From NCBI RefSeq assembly GCF_036186745.1, contig NZ_CP108086.1:6572001-6636000 (forward strand): a stretch of DNA of 64,000 nt, read 5' to 3'. Position numbers and translations under genes: made by a program. The DNA is from Microbispora hainanensis. GTDB taxonomy: Bacteria > Actinomycetota > Actinomycetes > Streptosporangiales > Streptosporangiaceae. Positions 16,901-25,300 of the stretch are shown here, piece after piece (the first letter of the stretch is position 1; every line of letters begins with the position of its first letter). The notes under the pieces were generated by a model. It did no database searches. It was given only the letters and a program-made list of their open reading frames with translations, and was not told the DNA's origin.

Positions 16901-17575
16901 TCAGGACCGGAGCGCCCCGGCGATCACGTCTGCGAGGCTGTCCACCACCGTCTCGCGGTCGAGCCCGGGGTTCTCCAGCCACCAGTCGCCGATCGCCTGC
17001 ACCATGCCGACGAACGCGTGGCCGAGCACCCGTGCGCGTACCGGGTCGGCGACGCCCTCCTCCGCCAGCGCCGCGCCCAGCTCCTCGCCGACGCTGCGCA
17101 CGATGGCGGCCATCTGCGTGCGGGTGCGGCAGTCCTCGGCGCTGGCACGGTGGAACAGGAAGCGGTAGAGGTTGGGGTTGGCCGAGATCGTCTCCAGGTA
17201 TGCCTCGATGGCGCTCCGGGCACGGGCCCGGGGGTCGGACATCGCCCTGGCGAACTCCGGGCGCAGCAGGTCGATCACGACGCGGGTGTGGCGTTCCGCG
17301 AGCGCCTGGTAGAGGCCGCTCTTGTCGCCGAAGTGACGGTAGAGAATCGGCTTGGTGATCCCCGCCTCGGCCGCGATCGCGGCCATCGACGCCTGCGGGC
17401 CCTCTCTGCGGATCACCCGGTCGGCCGCGTCGAGCAGGTCCCTGCGCCGCTCCGGGCTCCGGCCGCCTGTCGCGGTGCTGCCTGTCGCGGTGCCGCTCGG
17501 CGTGGTCCCTCCCGTCGTGGCGCCTCCCGGTGTGGCGCCTCCCGGTGTGGTGCCTCCCGTCGTGAGCCCCGTCAT
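16901..17575 (-). CDS. TetR family regulator of the DHA2 exporter
   Basis: A 224-residue repressor: HTH RRDLLDAADRVIRREGPQ followed by SMAAIAAEAGITKPILYRHF and GDKSGLYQALAERH, then a helical ligand domain with FVGMVQAIGDWWLENPG. Before the HTH there is an unusual 35-residue Gly/Thr/Pro-rich leader (TTGGTTPGGATPGGATTGG) encoded by a 15-bp tandem repeat. The gene precedes the exporter on the same strand with an operator in between. ATG at 17575 is chosen; GTG at 17581 is possible, and the true start might even lie after the repeat, close to the HTH, which has no good ATG/GTG. Confidence 0.85.
   Translation of the reverse strand: MTGLTTGGTTPGGATPGGATTGGTTPSGTATGSTATGGRSPERRRDLLDAADRVIRREGPQASMAAIAAEAGITKPILYRHFGDKSGLYQALAERHTRVVIDLLRPEFARAMSDPRARARSAIEAYLETISANPNLYRFLFHRASAEDCRTRTQMAAIVRSVGEELGAALAEEGVADPVRARVLGHAFVGMVQAIGDWWLENPGLDRETVVDSLADVIAGALRS
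17508..17567. repeat. 15-bp tandem repeat in TetR leader
   Basis: Four units of CCTCCCGTCGTGGCG-like sequence (17508, 17523, 17538, 17553), read on the minus strand as the Gly/Thr/Pro-rich leader of the TetR protein. Confidence 0.75.
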
Positions 17576-17731
17576 GAGCACAGCATAGGTGCCGATTCCG
17601 CGTCGCCTGGATCAAGTCAGGGCCCTATAGGCGATCACTCCGGTAATGTGCCGGACGCGGGTTTAGGAGCCGGATTCTCCGGTCCGGGATCCGCCGCTGA
17701 ACGGTTCCGCCGGGTCCTCTGGAGGTGCGGG

Positions 17732-19240
17732 GTGGGCGAGGCGGGCGGGCCGCTGGTGCCGGGCTACGAGATGCTCGGAATCCTGGGCCAGGGCGGCTTC
17801 GGGGTCGTCTACCGGGCCAGGCAGCTCGCGGTGGGCCGCGAGGTCGCCCTCAAGGTCGACAACCGCGTGCTCGTCTCCGACCGCGACCGGCGCAGGTTCA
17901 TGCGCGAAGTGACGTCCGCCGGCGCCCTGTCGGGTCATCCGCACGTCGCCGACGTCTACGACGCGGGCGTGCTGCCGGACGGACGGCCGTACATGGTGCT
18001 GGAGCTGTGCCCGAACGGGTCGCTTGCCGACCGGCTGCGCGACGCGGGCCCGCTCGGCCCCCGCGAGGTGCGCGACATCGGCATCAAGATCGCCGACGCG
18101 CTGGCCGCGGCCCACGCCGTGGGCGTTCTCCACCGCGACGTCAAGCCCGCCAACATCCTGGTCAACTCGTACGGCATGGTCGCCCTGTCGGACTTCGGGC
18201 TGGCCACGATGCCGGGGCAGGGCGGCGCGGAGGGCGGCGAGGTGTCGGTCACCCGCGAGTCGCTCACGCCCGCCTACGCCCCGCCGGAGGCGTTCGACCT
18301 CACCGAGCCCACGGCCTCCGGGGACGTGTACGCGCTCTCGGCCACGCTGTACGCCCTGCTCCAGGGCAGGCCGCCCCGCTTCCCGGACAGCGGCGTGGTG
18401 AACATCGCGGCCATCATCGCGCTGCACCGGTTGCCCGTTCCCGACATTCCCGGCGTGCCCGCCGCGCTCACCGCCGTCCTGCGCCACGGCATGGAGACCG
18501 ATCCGGCCCGGCGCATCCCGACGGCCGCCGCGCTGCGGGACGCGCTCGCCGCCCTGGCTCCGGACGGCTCCGCCTCGGGGGATCACCCGCATCTCGCCGC
18601 GTCCGGGAACCCGGGCGGCGGCCCGGGCTGGAGCGCTCCGACCGGGTCCGCCTCGTCTCCCGGACCACACCCCGGGGAGCGGCGACCCGGCGATACCCAT
18701 GCCCCCTCCGCGCCGGGGCGCTCGATCACCGGCCCTGCCGGAGGCGTTCCCGCGCCCGGTCAGGACCTGCGCCGCGCGGCGACCTCGCCGAACGCGGCCC
18801 CGGGCCCGCGGACGGGAGGGCACCGGCCGTCCGAGCTGAGGCCGCTCGACCACCCGCCGCATCACCCGCCGCTCGGTCAAAGTCCGGTCGGCCACGGTCC
18901 GGTCGGTCACAGCCCGGTCGGTCACAGCCCGGTCGGTCACGGTCCACTCGGTCAGAGGCCGCCCGAGCACCGGCCTCTTGAGCAACGGCCACCCGGCCAC
19001 CGGCCGCCGGGGCCCCGGCAAGGGTCCGCTCCCCCGCCTCCGCCGCGCACCGGCATGTCCCGGCAGTCGATCGTGTTCGCCGTGATCGCCGCCGTCTTCG
19101 CCCTGCTGCTCACGGCGGGGATCGCGGCGCTGACGCTGGGAGACGGCGGCCCGGAGGTGCAGACCCCGTCCTTCCCCGGTTACACGTCCGGCCTCGGCGC
19201 CGCCCACACGGGACCAGGCCGTACGGGCGCCCTCTCCTGA
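17732..19240 (+). CDS. Serine/threonine protein kinase, Pkn type, with one transmembrane helix
   Basis: A 502-residue membrane kinase. The kinase domain spans about residues 10-275: glycine loop GQGGFGVV (19-26), ATP lysine K41, catalytic loop HRDVKPAN (134-141), DFG (154-156) and APPEAF. All catalytic residues are intact. Residues about 280-440 form a Pro/Gly-rich juxtamembrane linker with a 15-bp tandem repeat (GHSPV units), then a single helix (SIVFAVIAAVFALLLTAGIA) and a short external tail of about 37 residues with no PASTA or other sensor. GTG 17732 is chosen because GGAGG (17721-17725) lies 6 nt upstream; a longer frame back to 17018 is antisense of the TetR gene. Targets are unknown. 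Confidence 0.9.
   Translation: MGEAGGPLVPGYEMLGILGQGGFGVVYRARQLAVGREVALKVDNRVLVSDRDRRRFMREVTSAGALSGHPHVADVYDAGVLPDGRPYMVLELCPNGSLADRLRDAGPLGPREVRDIGIKIADALAAAHAVGVLHRDVKPANILVNSYGMVALSDFGLATMPGQGGAEGGEVSVTRESLTPAYAPPEAFDLTEPTASGDVYALSATLYALLQGRPPRFPDSGVVNIAAIIALHRLPVPDIPGVPAALTAVLRHGMETDPARRIPTAAALRDALAALAPDGSASGDHPHLAASGNPGGGPGWSAPTGSASSPGPHPGERRPGDTHAPSAPGRSITGPAGGVPAPGQDLRRAATSPNAAPGPRTGGHRPSELRPLDHPPHHPPLGQSPVGHGPVGHSPVGHSPVGHGPLGQRPPEHRPLEQRPPGHRPPGPRQGSAPPPPPRTGMSRQSIVFAVIAAVFALLLTAGIAALTLGDGGPEVQTPSFPGYTSGLGAAHTGPGRTGALS
18871..18960. repeat. 15-bp tandem repeat in kinase linker
   Basis: Six units of GGTCGGTCACAGCCC-like sequence; the copies at 18901 and 18916 are identical. They encode repeated G-H/Q-x-P-L/V pentapeptides in the kinase linker. 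Confidence 0.85.
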
Positions 19241-19411
19241 CCGCCACCCTCCAGAAGCCCGGCCATGTGTGAGAGGGCATCAGGCCGACCCGGCGGCAGG
19301 CGGGCGGCAGCGTCAGGCCGAAACCGTCCTCAAGCGGCGGGCAGCGCGCGACGGCACCAAGTGCACGACCCCATCAGACAAAGGCCGCCGCATCAGGCGG
19401 ATGGTGGCGTG

Positions 19412-21259
19412 TCAGGCTGACGGCGGCTCCGGAGGCTTGCGCGTCCGCCTCGGCCTCGGCGCGGCGCCCTGCTCCTGGCGCGGCCCGCCGGTCACCTCCG
19501 CACCGCGCGCTCCCGCGCCACTCGTCGCCGCGCCCTTCGCTTCCGCGCCCGCTTTCGCCGTCCTTCGCGGCATCGCGGCCTTCACCTGCTCAGCGGCCTT
19601 CGCCTGCTCGGCGGCCTTCCCCGGCTTCACGGCCTTGCTCGGCTCCATGAGCTTGCTCCGCTTCGCGGGTTTTCCCTGCTCCGCCGGCTTGCTCGGTGCT
19701 GCGGTCTTTCCCTGCTCGGCGGGCTTGCCGGCCTTGGCAGGCTTGGCCGGCTTCGCGGGCCTTACCTGCTTCGCGGGCTTGCTCGGCTCCGCCGTACCCG
19801 GCTCGCGCTGGGCCGCCAGCGTGCCGTACTCGGCGAGCGAGTCGCGCAGGTAGTCGATGAGGTCCCACACGTCGGGCACCATGTCGCGGTCGGTGACGAT
19901 CCCGAAGCCGAGCTTGCCGTCGTAGGAGAAGACCGTGATGTTGATCCCCCCGCTGACGTCCGTGATCACCGACATCGGGTAGAGCGCGGTGACCCGCGCC
20001 CCGCACACGTAGAGCGGCGTCTGGGGCCCAGGCACGTTGGAGATCAGCAGGTTCATGGCGGGAGCCGTACGCGAGGCGATCCGGAAGGCGGACCTGGCCG
20101 CCAGCGCGTTGAGCGCGGCCGGCATCGCCTGGCTGAACTCCAGGAGCCAGGCCGCCGGAGCCGCAGCGAGACGTTCCTTCAGCAGACGCATCGACCGGTT
20201 CACCGACAGCAGGCGTTCGCCCGGATCGGCCACGTCGGTCGGCAGGGTGGTCATGGTCAGCATGACCTCGTTGGCGATCGTGCCGTTGCCTGCCTGTCCC
20301 CGGGTGGAGACCGGGATCCCGGCGACGAGCGGCTGACGGGGCAGCTCGTCGCGCTTGGCCAGCCAGCGCCGCATCGCCGTGGCGCACATCGCCATGACGA
20401 CGTCGTTCACCGTGACGCCGAAGGCGTTCTTGATCCGCTTGACCTCGTCGAGGGGCAACTGCCCGAAGGCGAACCGGCGATGCCGCGAGATCGGCCCGGA
20501 GAACGGCGTGCGCGGCACCACCATGCGGGGCAGCTCGGGCAGGGGCTCGGCGTCCCCGCCGCCGATGCGCCGGACGAACCGCGAGAGCAGCCCCACCCCC
20601 GGAAGCTGCGCCACGAACGGCACCTCGTCAAGCCTCGGCATCGCCTCGGCGACGAAACGCAGCAGGGCGAACGGGTTGTCGATCACCCGCCCGATGCCCC
20701 TGATCACCATTTCCATCGCGTCGGGGGCAGGCTCCGGCTCGGCCACGGTCTCCGGGCCGGGTACGGCGGACGGCTCGGGCTCGAAGTCCATCACGGCGGC
20801 CAGCACCTCGGCCCCGGTGACCCCGTCGACGGCGGCGTGGTGGACCTTCGTGTAGATCGCCACCCGGCCCCCGGCCAGGCCGTGGATCAGGTAGATCTCC
20901 CACAACGGCCGTCCCCGGTCGAGCCGCGACCCGTGCAGCCGGGCGACCTGCTCGGCGAGCTTGTGGTCGTCGCCCGGAGGAGGCAGGGCGAGCTCCCGCA
21001 CGTGGTAGTCGAAGTCGACCTCGCTGTCCTCCGCCCAGTAGGGGTGGTCGAGCCCGAAGGGCACCTCGACCAGCCGTCTGCGCAGCGGCGGCGCGAGATG
21101 GAGCCGGCGCTTGAGCAGCCCCACCAGGTCCTCGCGGGTCAGCGCGCCGCCGGGCCTGCCTGAGGGGTCGAGAATCGTGAGCGCCGCGATGTGCGCGAGG
21201 TTGGTGCCCGTCTCGAAGTTGAGGAACTGCGCGTCGAAGGCGCTGACTTGCTGTGCCAT
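19412..21259 (-). CDS. Wax ester synthase / diacylglycerol acyltransferase (WS/DGAT) with cationic tail
   Basis: A 615-residue acyltransferase of the bacterial WS/DGAT family that makes triacylglycerol or wax esters from acyl-CoA. The active-site motif is intact as HHAAVDG near residue 140, and the family's NVPGP (ISNVPGPQTPLYV) and GITVFSYDG-like (GGINITVFSYDGKLGFG) segments are present. The conserved enzyme ends near residue 485. The remaining 125 residues are a Lys/Ala/Pro-rich tail (repeats like KPAKPAKAGKPAEQGK), unusual for the family, which normally ends at 450-480. The tail could bind nucleic acid, membranes or lipid-body surfaces. Start ATG at 21259; ribosome site weak (AGGTGAG). Confidence 0.9.
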   Translation of the reverse strand: MAQQVSAFDAQFLNFETGTNLAHIAALTILDPSGRPGGALTREDLVGLLKRRLHLAPPLRRRLVEVPFGLDHPYWAEDSEVDFDYHVRELALPPPGDDHKLAEQVARLHGSRLDRGRPLWEIYLIHGLAGGRVAIYTKVHHAAVDGVTGAEVLAAVMDFEPEPSAVPGPETVAEPEPAPDAMEMVIRGIGRVIDNPFALLRFVAEAMPRLDEVPFVAQLPGVGLLSRFVRRIGGGDAEPLPELPRMVVPRTPFSGPISRHRRFAFGQLPLDEVKRIKNAFGVTVNDVVMAMCATAMRRWLAKRDELPRQPLVAGIPVSTRGQAGNGTIANEVMLTMTTLPTDVADPGERLLSVNRSMRLLKERLAAAPAAWLLEFSQAMPAALNALAARSAFRIASRTAPAMNLLISNVPGPQTPLYVCGARVTALYPMSVITDVSGGINITVFSYDGKLGFGIVTDRDMVPDVWDLIDYLRDSLAEYGTLAAQREPGTAEPSKPAKQVRPAKPAKPAKAGKPAEQGKTAAPSKPAEQGKPAKRSKLMEPSKAVKPGKAAEQAKAAEQVKAAMPRRTAKAGAEAKGAATSGAGARGAEVTGGPRQEQGAAPRPRRTRKPPEPPSA

Positions 21260-21318
21260 GCCTACTCACCTGCCCCGAAACGCCGGGGTCGGACCGCCGG
21301 GAAAGCGGGTGTCTCCCA

Positions 21319-21363
21319 TGGTCAGTTCCGGTGGTCAGTTCCGGTGGTCAGTGCCGGTGGTCG
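21319..21363. repeat. Short tandem repeat at the 3' end of the parvulin-like gene
   Basis: Three units of about 15 bp (GGTCAGTTCCGGT, then GGTCAGTGCCGGT) cover the stop codon of the upstream minus-strand gene and run 30 bp beyond it. Confidence 0.7.
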
Positions 21364-22376
21364 GCGTCGGGCTGGGCGGGGTCGGCCGGATGCTCGTGCC
21401 CCGGTGTGAGCACGACCGAGTCAGCGTGGCGTGCGTCGAGCCACCGGGCGAAGGCCCGCTCCCCGCTCTCCTGCGCCAGCTCCGCGCGGATCCGCTCCCG
21501 CACGGCCGCGTACGGCTCCCGCCGCGCCGCCTCGATCCGCTCGACCACCAGAGTCCAGGGGCCGCCGGGGCCCTCCACGGGCCCGACCGTCTCACCGTGG
21601 CGGGCGGCGAAGACCGCGTCCTCGATCGGCCCGGTGATCTCCCCGCGCCGGACCGGCCCGAACGGACGGACCCAGCGCGTCTCGGGAGTCGTGAAACGGT
21701 CGAGGTTGCGCCGGTAGTAGTCGCGCACCTCGTCCTCGGCCGGTTCGTGGCCCTCGGCGAGCACCCGGCACACCGCGCGCGCCGCCGGTGACACGGCCAG
21801 CACCGCCGCCGCGACTCCTCCGGTGCGCAGCGCGCCCGCGAGCGTCAGCACGGCCTCGGGCGCGACGGCGGTCCCGCCCGACGACGGGCCCGGTGGGCAG
21901 AGCCCCGGCGCCGGGAGAGGCCTCGGCGTTGGGAGGGGGTTCTCCGGGCCGACGTGGTCTGGCACCAGGCCAAGGCGGGCCGCCTCCTGCTCGCACAGCG
22001 CCTCGGCCACCATGACCTGCACCAACCAGCGGCGCAGGTTGCGGCCCTCGGCGGTCTCCGGGCGCGGCAGCCGGGACGCGAGCGGGCCGCCGCGCACCAG
22101 GCGCAGCCGCCGGTCCACCTCGGCGACCGTGATCACCCGGTCCCCCGCCGTCGCCGCGACCGCGCCGTCCATCGCGAGAACGCCGTCCGGTGAGAGGACG
22201 CCCACGGTCACGCGCGCCGCTCCCGGCGTCTCCGCGACGTGGCCGTCCACCGGCCGGCCCCGGGCGGAACCGGCCACCACGCCGCCGGCCAGGGAAGCGT
22301 CCAGGTTGTTCACCGGCGAACGTCGGGTGGAACCGATCGCCGCGCCGCCGGTCAAAGGAGCGTCCGGGCCAGTCAC
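21348..22376 (-). CDS. Parvulin-like (PpiC/SurA-type) protein coupled to alpha-mannosidase
   Basis: A 342-residue protein. The C-terminal half looks like a SurA/PpiC-type peptidyl-prolyl isomerase unit: a helix ending VRDYYRRNLDRFTTPETRWV, then FGPVRRGEITGPIEDAVFAA, HGETVGPVEGPGGPWTLVVE and a helix with YAAVRERIRAELAQ. The N-terminal half has VITVAEVDRRLRLVRGGP, like the SurA_N helix. There is no signal peptide, so it is probably cytoplasmic. The GTG start overlaps the mannosidase stop (GTGA, 22373-22376), which rules out the longer frame to 22565 and predicts coupled translation. Isomerase activity is not assured; a chaperone or assembly role for the very large mannosidase is possible. Confidence 0.65.
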   Translation of the reverse strand: MTGPDAPLTGGAAIGSTRRSPVNNLDASLAGGVVAGSARGRPVDGHVAETPGAARVTVGVLSPDGVLAMDGAVAATAGDRVITVAEVDRRLRLVRGGPLASRLPRPETAEGRNLRRWLVQVMVAEALCEQEAARLGLVPDHVGPENPLPTPRPLPAPGLCPPGPSSGGTAVAPEAVLTLAGALRTGGVAAAVLAVSPAARAVCRVLAEGHEPAEDEVRDYYRRNLDRFTTPETRWVRPFGPVRRGEITGPIEDAVFAARHGETVGPVEGPGGPWTLVVERIEAARREPYAAVRERIRAELAQESGERAFARWLDARHADSVVLTPGHEHPADPAQPDADHRH

Positions 22377-25300
22377 GGCTCGACCTCGACCTCGATGGTG
22401 TCGGTGTAGTGCAGCCACCCGGCGCAGGCGACCTTCACCAGCGCCCACCAGCGGCCCGGGCGAGCGCCGGGCGGCACGCGTACCGGGAAGCACACCTCCG
22501 CCTCGCCCTCGGGCGGCACGACGGCCCCGCCGTTCCACTCGGGGAACATCTCGAACGTCTGCCACGGGCTGACGAGCTGTGCCTGTGCGGCCACCGGCGA
22601 GCGTGCTTCCGACCGCAGCCGCACCACGACCTCGGCCCGGTCTCCGGGCCGCAGCCGCAGATGCGGCGGGTGGCCGAGGCCCTCCAGGGACACCTCCAGC
22701 CCCGGTGACCGCCGCCCGCCCTCCCCCGGCCTGACCACGTGCAGCCGGGTCACGTCCTCGTACGCCTGGCCTCCGAACTCGATGCGCGCGGCGAGCACGT
22801 GGAGACCGATCTCGGCGTCGGCGGGCGGCGTGAGCCGGACCGGCACGGTGGCGTGCCCTCCGGGAGGCAGCACGTACGGCCGGACGGCGGGCGTCACCGA
22901 CCAGCCGTCGGGGGCGGTGAGCGTGACCACGCCCTCCGCCCGGTCCTCCGTGAGGCCGGAGGCGATGGTCAGGGTCAGGTCCACCGACCCCGAGACGTCC
23001 AGGTCGGACGGGGACAGATGCACGGCGACCGGCAGGTCGCCCATCGGCGCGGGCCCGGTGTTGTTCAGCCAGTAACGCGTGTGGACCGGCTGGTGCGGCT
23101 CGATCTCCGGCACCACGGGCGCGTTCCCCCAGGCCGCCAACCGGCCACCGGCACTCCTGCCAGGACCGCTCGCCTCAGAGCCACCGGCCCGCAGCCCCGC
23201 CACATCCGCCGTCGCGACGCCCGCCTTAGGACCGTTCACCCTGGGACCGGTCGCCCGATCCCCTGCCACGTCCCCGGACGGCACGGGACGGAGCGGAGCG
23301 ACGAGCGTGACGATCTCCATGCCGTCGAGCGTGCCGGGGGCGTCACCGGTGACGTTCTCCAGGAGATCTGCCCGCCGCCACGGCGCCGTTCCCCCGGAAC
23401 CCGTGTCCAGGGGCAGCGTCGTGGCGATCGACAGCGGGACGGTGCGGCCACCGGCCTCGCACACGCGGGCGGTCAGCGCGGTCACCGGGCCGGGCGTACG
23501 GCCGGACGCGATCGGGTTGCCCGCCGCCTTGAGCGCGGTGAGGACCAGGCCGGGCCCGGTCTCCAGGAACGACCGCGACTCGCCCGCCGGCCCGTCCCGG
23601 CCCACGGTCGCCGCCAGCGGGTGGTTGACGTCGTGGCCGAGCCGTACGAGATCGGCCGCGCGCCAGTCGCCCGGCCCGGCCACCAGGGAGCACTCGAACG
23701 CGTGGGGCCAGTGCTGGAGCTGGAAGCCGGAGCCGTCGGGAGCGGTGCGGCGCGGCGGGTCGATCCACACGCCGGACGGCCAGCCGGTGCACGACCGCAT
23801 AAGTGACACGTGCATCGCCCCCGAGGGATCGATGGCGAAACCCGGGAGGCCCCGGTTGATCAGCCCGATCGTGAAGTCGTCGAGTGAGGCGTCGGCCGGC
23901 TCGGCGTCCGTCACCACCTCCACGGCCGCGTCGGCGAGGTCCTCGATCAGCTCCCCCACCGCGCCCTCGCCGCAGACCACGAGCACCGGAAGGTCACGGA
24001 GGCCGGTGAGGTCCGCGCCCGGCACCCAGACCTTCTCCAGCGGCTCGTCGGCGGGCACCCACAGGCGGGCCCGTCCCTCGGCGGCGAGACGGGCGCGCAG
24101 CTCCGCCGCCTCCGTGTCGTCCAGCAGCGCCGCGACGAACGGGTTCTCGTCGGGCGTGCCGACCGCGATGCGTACGTCGGGCAGGTTGGAGTCCACGGCC
24201 AGGTTGCCGTACCGGGTGCCGGGCCCGGTGGAGCACGTCGAGGTCACGCCCTGCCGTACGAGGGCGACGGCGAGGTCTCTCAGGTCGGCGGCGTCGGCGT
24301 CGCGCGGCGCGATGATCTCGGCGACGCCGACGGCCCGCGCGCCGAGGGGCCGCCCGGCGGGCGAGCGCAGCACGACGCGGGCGGTGGACGACAGCGCGAA
24401 CCAGTTGTGCGCGGGGTTGTCCAGCGTCCACGGGTGCTCCGCGGAGTCCACGTCGATGAGGCCGAAGCCGCGGCCGACGACGGCGCCCGCAACCTCGCTG
24501 ACCGGCAGCGCCCCCGGCGCCCGCACCGGCCAGCGCAGCCGCAGCAGCACGTCGGAGCCGTGGAACTCGTCCACGTGGGTGGTGAGGTCCACCCGCGGCA
24601 GCCCGTCCCAGAGCGTGATCTCCTGCGTGTAGGCCACCGGGCCGACCTTGCCGGTGACGACGATCCGACGGCCCGCCGGGCACTCGGCGACGTGGACCTC
24701 CGCAGGGGCGGCGGCCGAGCCCGTCACCCCGCCGCTCGGCACCAGGTGCCAGGGGCCCTCGCCGAAGCGGGGGTGCGCCGGGTGCTCGTCGTAGACGAGC
24801 AGTTCGTTGCCCACCCGGTCCTGCTGCAGCAGCTCGCGGCCCTCGACCATCAGGCTCGTCACCGTCCCGCCGCGCTCGGGGTCGGCCTCCACCGCGTGGG
24901 TGGCGTTCGCGATCCGGGTCCCCTCGCGTACGGCCCAGCCGATCCGCGCGGGCTCGCGGGTGGGCACCAGCCGGAACGTGCGATATCCGAGCGCGGGCAC
25001 GTCGTCGGCGACGAAGACCGCGTCCACGGCCGCGAGGCTGCCGTCGAGGTGCCGCTCGGGGTGCTCCAGCAGCACTCCCCGCGTGGGCGGGTCGAGCGCG
25101 ACGCCGTACGAGCCGGGCTCGGGCAGCGTCAGCCGCACGCGGACGAGGTCGGTCCTGGGCCAGGAGGAGGGGTTCCAGACGGCGACGCCGGTCAGCCCCT
25201 CGCCGAGGCGGCGCAGCGACGCGTCGAGCACCTTCCCGCCCAGGTCGTACGCCTCCCGCCAGCCCGTCATCAGATGCAGATAGACCTGGTCGGACTCCGA

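Noticed and set aside
17018..17731. Upstream extension of the Ser/Thr kinase frame
   Set aside because: This part is antisense to the TetR gene; a GTG with GGAGG at 17732 starts directly before the kinase fold.
22377..22565. Longer N-terminus for the parvulin-like protein
   Set aside because: It overlaps the mannosidase coding region, whereas the GTGA overlap gives a natural start.
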